Shown here: piece after piece, positions 1-10,488 of the stretch
Position numbering within the stretch: the first letter of the stretch is position 1
Layout of the letters: every line of letters begins with the position of its first letter
From: Pseudocercospora fijiensis CIRAD86
Lineage: Eukaryota > Ascomycota > Dothideomycetes > Mycosphaerellales > Mycosphaerellaceae
Assembly: GCF_000340215.1 (NCBI RefSeq)
Contig: NW_006921535.1
Location: 4,078,596-4,142,595, forward strand
Direction: 5' to 3'
Length of the DNA: 64,000 nucleotides
Program-made: the position numbers and the translations under genes
Notes under the pieces: generated by a model
What the model was told of the DNA's origin: nothing
What the model saw: only the letters and a program-made list of their open reading frames with translations
The model's database searches: none

Positions 1-581
1 CTCGACACGATCTCGCCGAACTTTATCTTGCATGCATGAGCTGGCCGGGAACGTTGCATCCTTATGATAGCTCCCTGAGGATTATTAGGCAAGTGTGCGC
101 ACATGCAGGTATATTGACTGACAGAGATGAGAAAGGATGCATCGGAGAATAATAGTACAGTTTCCTCTGCCTATGAATGTCCACCTTTCAGGCCCCGTTT
201 TGCTCTTCTTCTTCTTCTTCTCGCTTTCTTCGTTCCTATCTCACACATGAAATGCTCCATTGAAGAAGCCGATTTACTGTAAAGGGTATCCAAAACATAG
301 TGGCTCGCTGGCCAAGTATCATGATCGCGCCTGTTCCGATGCTGGGTCGAGTTTCAAAAAGTAATGTCGCCCAAAAAGCCGTTCCCATTTTCAAAAACTC
401 CCAATTTTTGTCAAAGTCCAACGTGAGTTGGCGCACCCCGTCTCTGAAAGGCGCCTGTATCGATGCCGTGTAGGTATATCAAGTCGCTCAGATAGCCCAT
501 CCCAAACGCGCAAGTCTATAAACAACGCAAGAGCGTAGCAAAAAATCTTCAAAAAGCTGGGCGTATTTCGAGGCATCGGGC
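1..581. other. 3' flank of MFS gene, no gene seen
   Basis: Normal-composition intergenic DNA downstream of the transporter gene, which is read on the minus strand. A short CTT run lies near 207-225. I see no convincing gene or RNA. Confidence 0.6.
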
Positions 582-2528
582 CTATGTCTTGCTGTCGCGA
601 CGCGTGTGGTTCCGTCGAATATCGAATGAGAATCTCGTGATTAATGGTGAGTTGGGAGCGGTGAGGAGGTTGTCGCAATTAGCGTCTTCGGCGACCGCCA
701 TTCCGGAACCGTACTCAGCTGCGCCAGCAACATCAGATGCGGTTGGTGGCGGCTCTGGAACAACTTTCTCATCGTCGAAACTTCGGCGTTTCTCCTCGGC
801 CATGAACATGCTAATAACAGCTCCAATGCCGGCGATGAGGACGTTGACCCACCAGGGCAGGCCGAGTGTTCCGATTGAAAGACCAGCTGACTGCATGACA
901 CCTGAAACAGTTGGTCCGAACGCTCGGCAGGCTGAGGCAGCAGAAGCGGCGGCACCGTTCAGTGATCCGAGTACCTTGCTCGATGGGGCGGTGTTGGCGA
1001 GCATGATGCTGCTGGATGGGAAGGCGAAAGCTTGAGCGGTGACCTTCCAGAAGATTGCGAGGTAGATGCAAGGCAGCTTTGCTGCATCTGGAACCAGAGT
1101 GATATATGGGACCAGGAAATAGAGCATTGGGTATGATAAGACGACCATTCGGTAGGTCCACAAGCTGCCCAACCTGCGATTGACGATGGGAAATACGAGA
1201 ATAGTGGCGATCATCTGGATGACTCCCTGGATCGACAGGATACCTCCAATCGTCTTCGTGGACATTGCGAAACCGCCGATGAATTTGAACGGGAGATGTG
1301 GAGGCTCGTCGGATTTCGGCATGGAGAGAAGCACTGGGAGGAGTTGCTCAGCTGAAATAGTGTGACTATAAGATTGTTAGCATTACAGATAGATGCGAAG
1401 TTCGAGACTGGACTTACTAGGCTAGGATACCGTAGCCTGTGATATTGAGCATGACCTGCTTAGTGAAAGCGTTTGCCACACCAGATTTGGCCTTTGCTTG
1501 CTCTTCAGATCGATTGAGCGCCTCTTCAACATCTCGTGCAAAATCTGCTCTCTGCTCTGCCGTCAAAGAGTTTCGGGGAGATGCGTCGATCGATCGATAC
1601 GCTGGAGGTGGAAGGCTTGATAGGTTGGATGGAGTGAGGGCGGGCGAAGAAGCGGTGCTTCTGTAATCCGGAGGCATGTCATCGATTAAAGTGAGGGTTT
1701 CCTCGGTCAGCTCGCCCTTGCGGCTCGAGATCCACGAGGTTGACTTTCTTGCAAATCGTGCCAAGATCCAGTTGCCGATCTGCAGGCCCACGTCTGGCTT
1801 GTGCTTCATATCCTCATGCGTCTCCTCCAGGAACAGCACGCCTACTATCATACTGAAGACCACGACTGCGGTGCAGACGAGATTCGTGAAGAGGTATGGG
1901 AATTTGTCGAAGATGGTGCCCTCATGGAAGATGCCGGGATAGTTGCGGACAGGGTCGGCCAATGCGCCACCCAGTGCAGATCCGATGAAGGCACCCATGC
2001 ACCAGACCGTTGGCATGATGGCGTATGCTCTTGCTTGATGTGCCTCGACTTTCACGACTTCATTGACGGTTGTCTGCAACACACCAATGTTTCCATTCAG
2101 AGCTCCTCCGACTGCTCGAGCGAGCAGAGCGACCGGAAGGTTTGGGGCAAAACCAAACATCAGCATGCTGATGCCCGTGCCCGCCAAGCCGGTGAGAAGG
2201 ATTGGCTTGCGTCCAATGCGATCACTGAGCCCACCCCAAAAGCCAGCACCCAAACATTCTGCTGCGGCGAAAACGGATGTCACGAGGCCAGCGTATAAAG
2301 CGATGCGATCGTGGTTCTCGGTGATGTGGAAGGATTCGATCATGTAGTAGATGTACGGAAAGATCGACATGAAGGCGATTGGCTCGCATATTCTGCAGAG
2401 ACCTGAGGTTGCAGTTAGCCAGAGGAGCCATTGGAGAGTCACATGAGAGCTTGCGTACCGAGCACGAACAGCTGGCGAAATGGGAAGGCTTTGGAGTGGT
2501 GCCGACTGGCGAAGTCCGAGGGCGACAT
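582..2528 (-). CDS. Major facilitator superfamily transporter, 612 aa, two introns
   Basis: Membrane transporter of the MFS, closest in feel to the fungal YCR023C/ZIF1-like branch; substrate unknown. Exons on the minus strand are 2528-2459, 2402-1418 and 1365-582. Intron 1 (2458-2403) has GTACGC...CAG. Intron 2 (1417-1366) has GTAAGT, a CTAAC branch site and TATAG. The spliced frame is continuous (1,839 nt). The start MSPSDFASRHHSKAFPFRQL is chosen because splicing it gives LFVLGLCRICEPIAF, the usual first helix. Motif A of the family is intact (GGLSDRIGRKP). A long hydrophilic central loop (Ser/Pro-rich, about residues 245-345) separates the two six-helix halves, and the tail after the last helix is hydrophilic. 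The gene is intact with normal codon use. The family call is firm; substrate cannot be read from sequence. Confidence 0.9.
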
Positions 2529-3497
2529 GTTGTTGTTGTTGTTTGTTGCATGCAATGTGGCGGCGGTGTGCTCAGGGTGTCGCGAGGCCAAGGCAAAGGT
2601 GAGGAAGCTGCGACGGTGGCAGCAGGTGCGAGTCGTTATATTAGGAGTGTTCGGGCTCAGGAAGCATTCACGGGACAATGCGGCAAACACAAGCGTCGGT
2701 GCTGGGTGCTAGGTGCCAGGTGCCAGGCAGGTTCCAAGGCGGGTGGAGCGATTTTTCATCTACCAGGAGCGCTCGCGTCAGGCAGAGTGAAGTGACGCAG
2801 CGGGAGTGAGGGAATGTGCGGCGAGGTCGATACTCAGGTACCACCAAGGTGTAACAGGTGAGATCTGGACGGGTGGGCAGGCGCGAGGCAGGACGAGGGT
2901 GGAGGGGAAGAAGCAGGAAGCTGAGGGAGCAGTACCGTTCGTCGCACCGTCAGGACAATCGATGCGGCGGGACAGACGTCTGGCACGGCTCCAGGGAGTC
3001 ATGGTGGGTTAATAGTGCAATTGCGGTCAACGTCGAGCCCGAGCGCGCAGTCGCACTAGCATGTCGGGGGCCCGGGGCGCGAGGGCAGAGCTCCACGACA
3101 GACTTCCATCGACCACACTTCCGGGGCCCAAGACAAGGATACAGGCCACCCTACCCCTGAGGGGGCCGTCGATGCAGCGGATGCACGTTTCGGGAGCCGG
3201 GAGCGACGGCGTGGGTGCCATGGCCAGAGGAACTTCACTGCCGCTTCCGTCGTTCTCTCAATTTTGGGCGCGCCCGATGTCATCGCGCCGATCCTGCGCT
3301 GCCCGCAACAAGGCCCCCGGCTAGCGGCAAACTAAATCGTGCCCGGCACCGGGGCACTGGTTTCACTGGCAGCAGCCCGCCTGATTTGCTGCGGAAGACG
3401 GAAGAGGCTTCGACGCCAGCGCCTCCGTCCGGCACTCGAGCGGAAGTGCCCACAGCCTCCGGATGCAGCGAGGCGAAGCGGCGTGCGTGCAGCGACG

Positions 3498-3535
3498 CAG
3501 CAGCAGCAGCAGCAGCAGCAGCAGCGGCGGCAGAC
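3498..3535. repeat. (CAG)n microsatellite, about 12 units
   Basis: Uninterrupted CAG run ending in CGGCGG. It lies in intergenic DNA and is not in a credible coding frame. Confidence 0.9.
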
Positions 3536-3765
3536 AGAAAGTGACGATCGCATGGCCGACAGCAATTAGACGCGCTTAATCAGCCCTACGCAAGACGTGC
3601 GTCTCAGAGCTGTCCGCTTGTCGTGCCGAGATGATGGCCTCACAAAGCCTGAGAAGTCTGAAGTCTGACACGAAGTCTACCGACTCTACCCTCTCACAGG
3701 CACACGCACAGGCACCGCACGGCCGCAACGCAACGCAACGCCACCGCCGGGTCGAGGCCGAGCAA

Positions 3766-3795
3766 GCAGCGCAGCGCAGCGCAGCGCAGCGCAGC
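3766..3795. repeat. (GCAGC)6 pentanucleotide repeat
   Basis: Six perfect head-to-tail GCAGC units, preceded by a CAACG run. Confidence 0.9.
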
Positions 3796-4961
3796 ATCGA
3801 ACTGTGCCATTCTCACAGCTGTCATCAGTACCGTAGTCGATAACTTAGTGCCAGTATCGATACATCATCACACTGAACGCCCACTGCCTCCCCGTCCGTA
3901 CAACACGCTGCCCGCCTGCCCCCCTCCATGCCACGCCACGCCGCCACGCCGCCACGCCGCGACTCGACGACGTTGCTACCCAAACCGTGGTGACGGCGAA
4001 AGAAACAAGCGGTGAACCTTCTCATAAGTGGATGCAGTGGTGTACGGGGTGACCCCCCTGTTTTGGGATCGTTATGCTCTCGTCTAGGCCTGCAAAAACC
4101 CTGTGAACTTTCATAACAGCGAATGGGGCCTGCAAAATTGCTGCTTAAGCGAGAAAGTCAGAGGTCGGCACAACTCATCAAAGCCATCGTCGGAGCTGGC
4201 CATGACCTGTATGAGAGTCAGGTTTGCATCTGGTAACTTTTGCTGTAGCACGACTAGCGCGAGAGACGAATCCTTCACTTCCGGCTTCTGGGGACCGAAA
4301 GCCGAGCACAACGCTTGCCTGTTTCTGTCCAGGCAATCTGATACATCACCGTGACCAAAACCGAGGCACCGCACCATGCGTCGATGCGTGATGCCCGCGA
4401 TTGTACCTTCGTCGTATGCAGACACTCGTCGTTTCCAACGCGTCGACGCAAATCAGCGCCGTGCGGTCGGTGGCCAAACTACTGTACAGCTAAACTCGGT
4501 GCTTGGTGCCGCGGCGGCGGCGCTTGCCATCGCATCGAATGATCGAAGCAGCGTCGAATTTCTTCTGCGACGTGGCCGTGCAGAACGCAGGGGAGCCACC
4601 AGTGCCACCGCAACCCCAACTCCACTCCACTACTGTACCCACGCGAGCACCAATGCAGAGCCGATGAGCCTAAAACTAGCGCCTGTCAAGTCAGGTACGC
4701 AGCCAGCAAAATGATTCGTCCATTGCCGCGCGCTTCTCTGAAACCAAGTTTCAAAGCTTCTCCTGATGAGAGAAAAGTGGTATCCAGGCTGTGAAGTGCC
4801 GCTTCACATGACTTACCGGGAATGCGGTAAGGATAGTCGATGGCTTGAGCCTCCAAAGACGATCCCGAAACGTCATCGCCGCCAGAAATGCAGGTCTGCT
4901 TTGGGCTGCATCGTATGGGCAGAGTTCATCATCTCCCAAGTCCCAACCGCGCGTATGCTGT

Positions 4962-4969
4962 GTCAGCTG
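4962..4969. repeat. 8-bp target site duplication, left (GTCAGCTG)
   Basis: GTCAGCTG directly precedes the hAT terminus TAGGGGTGC and recurs exactly at 7985-7992 directly after GCACCCCTA. Confidence 0.95.
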
Positions 4970-7900
4970 TAGGGGTGCCAGGTTGTTAATTGTCAGCAAC
5001 GTTACTAACGTTGCTAACCATGTTAATAACGTTGCTCTTGTCCACTGAGTTGTTAGTAATATAAGGCTAACTAGGGCTAACTAGAGGTAGAAGGTAATGC
5101 TATATTAAAGGCAATATAGCTATAGAATAAGACTACTTCTTACTATAGATTAAGACTACTATATAGACTACTTCTTACTATAGAATAGACTACTTCTTAA
5201 GCTTAATAATACGGCCGTTGTTAGAGCGCTTATTGTCTAAGCGCTTTCGTACTAGTATAGTTACTATATATCTCTAGCTATTGCTAGCCGTTATTAGTAT
5301 TATTGTCTTATAAGAGCGACTAACTAAATAGCGTATAGCTAACTAGAGGGTCGTGTTTAGTAGAAGCCTAGCTATTAACTAGCTTAAAGAATAGTAAGTA
5401 CTATAGTAGTTAACTACTCGTTATCGCCTCGAAGAGCGCTTTATAATTAATAGGCTCGTCTTCGAAGTCGTTATCTTCTTAGTAGTAAGATAGACTATAT
5501 AGATTAAATAGCTATTTAAGGTTAGGTATATAGAGATAGCGAGGGTCGCTTAGTAGCAAGTAGTAGTTATTTATTATAGCTTCTTTAAAGGCAAGTAATA
5601 CGTCTAATTCCGCCTTCCTAATCTTTTTCTTAGTTACTAACTATCGCTACTATATCTCTCGTAACTTGGCTTATCGTTGCCGTCTTACTATCTCTTCTAC
5701 TAGTCGCCTACGTAAGGCGCGGCTATTTATATAGATATAGATATAGTCGTCGGTACGCGTAGCAAATAGCTTCGAGCGATAGTCGTTCTATATAAAATTT
5801 ATAGCGCTAAAGGCTCGCTCGGAAGGTACTAAGTTAGTAGGTATTCTATATAGGTAGAGGGCGACTTCCGCTATAAGAGGCGCTTTGCAAGTAAGGAAGT
5901 CCTAATAAGTAGTAATATTGCCGCGCTCTCGGTGCCGACTAAGCTTATAGTAGTTACTAATAGCGAAGAAGCGTTATATAGAGTCTCGGAATTCGATAAA
6001 TTCGTCGTTAAATCGTAGATAGCGCTCGAATATAGAAGGATCGTTATCTTCGTCGGTAAAATAGCGCTTAAAGAAGGCAATACGGTATTCTTCTTCGCGG
6101 TTACTAAATTCTCGAGAAACTAATAGATTATTAATATATAACGAGTATACTACCTAGTAGACGGGTTGTATTTGCTTAATAAACCGGAGGTCGAAGAGCG
6201 ATAATAGGTCCTTCTAGTAAGGTAGGCGCGCTTGCTTAATCGAGCGACGCAGTTACCGCTAGCGAGGCACTATATCGCTAACCTTAGAGGTATCGCTCTT
6301 ACTAACTAGCCGTACTTCGTTAATTAGCTAAAGGAGTATATAAAGGCTCTATAGGCGGCTCTAGAATAGAGGCGAGTTAATAGTCTTAAGAGTAGCAGAA
6401 GCGCCCTTTACGAGGCGACTATTCGAGCCTTAGAATAGCCTATAAGCTATAACTCTCGAGTAGTCTTAAAGGGTTGTTATTGCTATAAACAGGCTATATA
6501 TTGCAGTATAGTATAACCCCTAGCGAGTAAGATAGGCGATAGCAAATGCCCTTAAAATAGCCTTATTGTCCTTAGTAAAGGCCTTTAGGATATTCTAAGC
6601 CTTCTTCGACCTCTTAAATAAAGCAAGTATATATAAAGCCTCTCGAAGCGTATCGCTATAGAACGGTAGATACGAGTCCTTCTAATAGTTACCCTAGTCG
6701 CTAATATATAGCTATATACTATACGAGTCGTAGAAGACGCAAATTATATACTTAGTAAGTAGATTCTCGGCGAGTTAGTCCTAGAGTAATCTTATTGTCG
6801 CGTAGGTATCGGTTTATAGGCTATTCTATCGTTTAAGGTTACTATTAACAAAGGGCGCTACCTACTTAGTTACCTACCGCGCGAGGGTAATAGCGTTAGC
6901 GTTAGAGTCCTTTATATCTAGTAGGTTATAGAAGAACGAGCTAGACACTATATTAGCTAATAGGTTATAGAAACGAGTACTACTACGGCTCTTACTCTTA
7001 TTAGCGCTAAAGTTAAGGTCTCGAAGCGTATTAAATACCGCCTTAACGTCCTTCTCGACCTCCGCTCGTACTATATCGATACAATCTACTACCTTATTGC
7101 GACTTAGAGGGTTATAATTAGTATCGAAGGTATAGAAGGCCTCGCGCTATTTAGAATAGAATCTCGCGTCTACGAGATTAAATAGCCTTCCGCTATATAA
7201 TATCGCCCTCGTAATAGCTAAATTACGCACCTTCTTAGACTTAGCGATACTAAATAGTAGCGTACGTTGCTTGCGCGGCGGCGCCTCTTTATCGTTAGAA
7301 TAGTAAGCCCTCTTATAGTCTAAATACTTCTAACATTTCGCTAGGTACGCCTTCTTCTGTAATAGGCTTCTTTCTACTATCGTTCCTTTCCCGCTATTAT
7401 ACTAGATATACCTTATAAATTTGCCTATATTAGCGGTATCGACTTAGAAGAAGTTAAGGTTAACTAAGTCCTTTAAACGAGGCATTTTAAAAAAGTCGGA
7501 ATTATAAGATTCGTAGAATTACTAGAAATACGAAAATCGGAGGATTAGGTAGTCGAAACAGGTAAAAAACAGTAGGCAATTCTCTCTTAATAATACCTCT
7601 CGAACTATCTAGTTTTAGGCTATTCGGATAATATTAGTAAACCTACTATTCTACTAACCCTAGTAGTATAGTTACTAGGTAACCCTCTACTAAGTAGTCG
7701 CCTAAGTAACTACTACTCGGAAGAGCTATATAAGTAATCTCTGTACTAATCTATACCAAATTAAGCTTAGCTAAGTCGGAAGAGACGGATCTATAAAGGA
7801 TATTAGTACCGAGATAGTTACGAAGGTACTATACTATTGCTATAGGCTTAGTCTATTCTATACTATAAAGAGGTGAGGTCTATATAGACACCTAAGGCAT

Positions 7901-7984
7901 GAATATTGATACTAACTGGTTATTAACGTTGTTTTGTTACTAACGTTGCTTTCCACCGACAAGTGGTTACTAACAGCACCCCTA
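4970..7984 (-). mobile_element. Complete 3,015-bp hAT transposon, RIP-inactivated
   Basis: Ends are TAGGGGTGC...GCACCCCTA inverted repeats. Beyond them both ends contain related GTTACTAACGTTGC-type subterminal motifs. The element is flanked by a perfect 8-bp duplication, which is diagnostic of hAT elements. The interior is TA-rich and CA/TG-poor, in sharp contrast with the genic DNA on both sides, so RIP stopped cleanly at the element edges. One long minus-strand transposase frame fills it. RIP needs repeats, so related copies are expected elsewhere in the genome. Confidence 0.95.
5320..7485 (-). pseudogene. hAT transposase, destroyed by RIP stops
   Basis: A minus-strand frame starts at an intact ATG (7485; reads MPRLKDLVNLNFF then stop) and stays coherent for about 2.1 kb, broken only by TAG/TAA codons of the type RIP makes from CAG/CAA or TGG. 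The C-terminal part has the hAT dimerisation signature: IPTNLVPSERAFSAINFI, followed about 20 residues later by YIYINSRALRRR. The frame peters out at about 5,320, before the left terminal repeat. The family is firm; the exact end is not. Confidence 0.9.
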
Positions 7985-9083
7985 GTCAGCTGGCTCTATA
8001 CAAGGTCTTGTCCTGGTGCGCGCTTTGTCGCATTCGATCCGTCAAGGAACACCCTCGCGTCCAAGTTTGTGAGCTATCACGCGGAGATTTCAGACGCACG
8101 TCGCACTGCTAGGAACGCTGATATGGTATGCGACCCTTCCACTGATGTCGCACCGATATTCCGAGCCTCACACGGCCTGCGGCTTGCGGCCTGCGCGCTG
8201 AAGCCAAGCGCTCCGTATTATTCACTTCAGCTGCCTGTCTGCAATCTATCACGTTCACGCGCAGCTGAGATGTACGGTCACAGCTCGCACGTTGGAATTT
8301 GGAAGTTGGAACATAGCTCGGTCAGGACGGCGGCGTATCGAACACGACTCCGAGTGTGACTCGGTGTGCTCGCTATGGAGGCATTGCCAGCGCACATCGC
8401 TCCGGTCCGCATTATTGGGCGCGGAGTCGGCAGGCTGCGTGTTTTCATTGCCGTCTACCGGCGAGTTGCAAGTCTTCGTACCTGTTGATCATCACAAATA
8501 CAGCAGCCTTCCGCGGCGCTTCAAATCATTGGCCGACTCGGCCAGAAGATTGTTGGAGGCGCAGACGCGACAGGTCAATAATAATTTAGCCTTCCCATCT
8601 GGAGAGAGCTGTCGCACCACATGACCACGTCCTCTGGCTCAGGTTTTCACGATGAGGCGGTGTGAGCTGGCACGTAGACCAATGGGCGTCTGCGTTTGCA
8701 TGTACTGTACGTCCTGACGCAGGCCAGCGAAGTTTCTTGTGTCATGCAGCTCCGGACTACCACGTTCACAAGGCCTAGTCAGAACGCTCGCGAATCGCGC
8801 GCCTGGGGGCACTCATTTCTGCAGTACTGCGGTACATTATTCCGTGATGCGAGGGTCCCCAAGGCCTGTGTGGCGATACGACAGCTTCATCAAATTAGAG
8901 CATCGCGGATAGGCTACGTCGCATGCAAACACCTTCGGAAGCAGTCTCCTGTAGCCAGGGAGTTAAATAGTTTCACTTCCCAAGCTTCGCATTGGAACCG
9001 TCACGTGCACAGGAATTCTCAACTTCGCCGCTGATCTTCAATAACCTGCGCTTGATGCTCATGACAACAATGCAGCTCCCGCC
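7985..9083. other. Intergenic region, probable promoter of the E2-like gene
   Basis: It begins with the right copy of the hAT target duplication (7985-7992). About 1.1 kb of normal-composition DNA follows. Open frames of up to about 140 codons are present but show no family features and have unlikely composition, so I do not call a gene. Confidence 0.5.
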
Positions 9084-10198
9084 ATGTCTCACGCACCGCT
9101 GTCACCTGCCTTGACGCGGCAGAAGCTCTGTGTGGATTTGTATGCGCTCCTCAACCGCAAATCGGCGCTTGTTACAATGCTGATGTTGAGGTCTGCATCA
9201 GCGGCAGTTTGAAGCATGCTTGTCCCAAGGGCGTTTACGTGGCACCCGTCCCCGATGAGCCCCTGCTCTGGGCAGGCGTACTTTTCGTTCGCAAAGGTGA
9301 GAAGGCGCTGATTGACCTGCGTGGCCACTGGAGGAGCGTTGCGTGCTCATACCAGCGCACAGGACCATATGCCAGCGCTATCTTACGCTTCCAAATAGAT
9401 TTCCCCGACGACTACCCGCACAAGCCGCCAGTAGTTGCATTCCAGAGTGATGTCTTTCATCCACTTGTAACACCGCTCACGACATATACCTACTCCACTA
9501 GGGACTTCGGCACAGACACCCAGAGTGCCGCCGATGAACAGCGCCTGCCACCTGGCGGGCTCAGTCTGCGTCATGGATTCCCAGAGTGGTTCGATGACAC
9601 GGCGAAGGACGTAGCGGTCAGTAAGGAGAAGGAAGCCGATGTTTCACAGAACGAGGGTCATCAGGGTGCTTCTCAGGAAGTCGGCGAACCAGATTCGCCA
9701 GGACACCAACGCGCACCACATGTCATCGAGGTGCTGCAGTATATGCGGATTGTGTTTGACACGGAGGAGGTGCTTGACACGATACCGCTGGATGCTGCTG
9801 CCAACGCTGGGGCATGGCATGCATGGCAAAGCTATCGCTCTAAGAGCTCGAGTCGAGCTGCGTCTGTAGCTAGACAAGCAGCGGGCGAGAGATCGACTAA
9901 TACAGAGCGCAGCGTCTCTCCACGGCAGCAACCTGGTGGAGCACGCAGACCAGGTGAATGGAATTGGCAAGGTGTATGGGAGGATCGTGTGCGGCGAAGC
10001 ATTCAGCATAGCTTGTCTGAACCTGTCTTGTTTGGAGGTGACAATAATGATGTGGTATGTACTTGTCTACTATTTGCAGATCGCGGTCTTCTGATCCTCA
10101 CCGGCATGCAGATCAGCTTCCTGAAGATGGATGCAGATGCCATCAGTCAGATCTCTCCAACTACTCGACCGTGTCAAGATATTACAGCAAAGAATTAG
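9084..10198 (+). CDS. UEV-type ubiquitin E2-like protein, FTS/AKTIP-like
   Basis: Probably the fungal counterpart of FTS/AKTIP, the inactive E2 of the FTS-Hook-FHIP complex that links early endosomes to dynein; this function is inferred. Exons are 9084-9139, 9208-10054 and 10112-10198. Intron 1 has GTATGC...GGCAG and joins to read VDFLKHACPKGVYVAP. Intron 2 is 57 bp with GTATGT...ATGCAG and joins to DVISFLKMDAD. The UBC fold is recognisable: LWAGVLFVRKG, then the Pro-rich strand FPDDYPHKPPVVAFQSDVFH. After that His-Pro there is no Asn and no catalytic Cys, so it should not form a thioester. A ~100-residue insert rich in Glu/Ser/Arg precedes the C-terminal helix (SIQHSLSEPVLFGG). Intron 2 keeps frame, so a retained form is possible. 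The last ~20 residues are the least certain part. Confidence 0.75.
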
Positions 10199-10488
10199 AG
10201 TGAAGGATGCTGGTGCTGTGGATAGCATGATTCACGTCTTGCCATTCGAGAACAGTGTCAAGATCTCTAGAGCTGGCAGGAGCGAGGGAGGCTCACTGAC
10301 TCCTGCTATATTCCTTTTTCGGCTGGCGGCAGCGACGGAATGAGTATGGCGGTAAGTGCCTGCATTTGCTTGCAAAACTCCACTTGCACTCTTCGCCTCT
10401 CATTCATGTCTCATTCTCTTCTTTCGGCCTTCAATCTCCAAAAGGCTGCAATTCGGACGCCGAGTATCCGAACTGTAACCTTTTGATC

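Larger units (their letters stand above)
2529..4961. other. Intergenic region with simple repeats
   Basis: About 2.4 kb of GC-rich, non-RIP DNA upstream of the transporter. It holds several simple repeats (CAG, GCAGC, and CCACGCCG-like at about 3,931-3,960). Open frames here are low-complexity translations of these repeats and have no family features. It probably contains the transporter promoter and 5' UTR; I see no gene. Confidence 0.5.

Noticed and set aside
3215..3569. Open frames through the CAG repeat
   Set aside because: Low-complexity translation in two frames and on both strands, with no conserved features.
7934..8359. 141-codon open frame after the hAT element
   Set aside because: It starts inside the transposon end and crosses the target duplication, so it cannot be an old gene; the composition is not gene-like.
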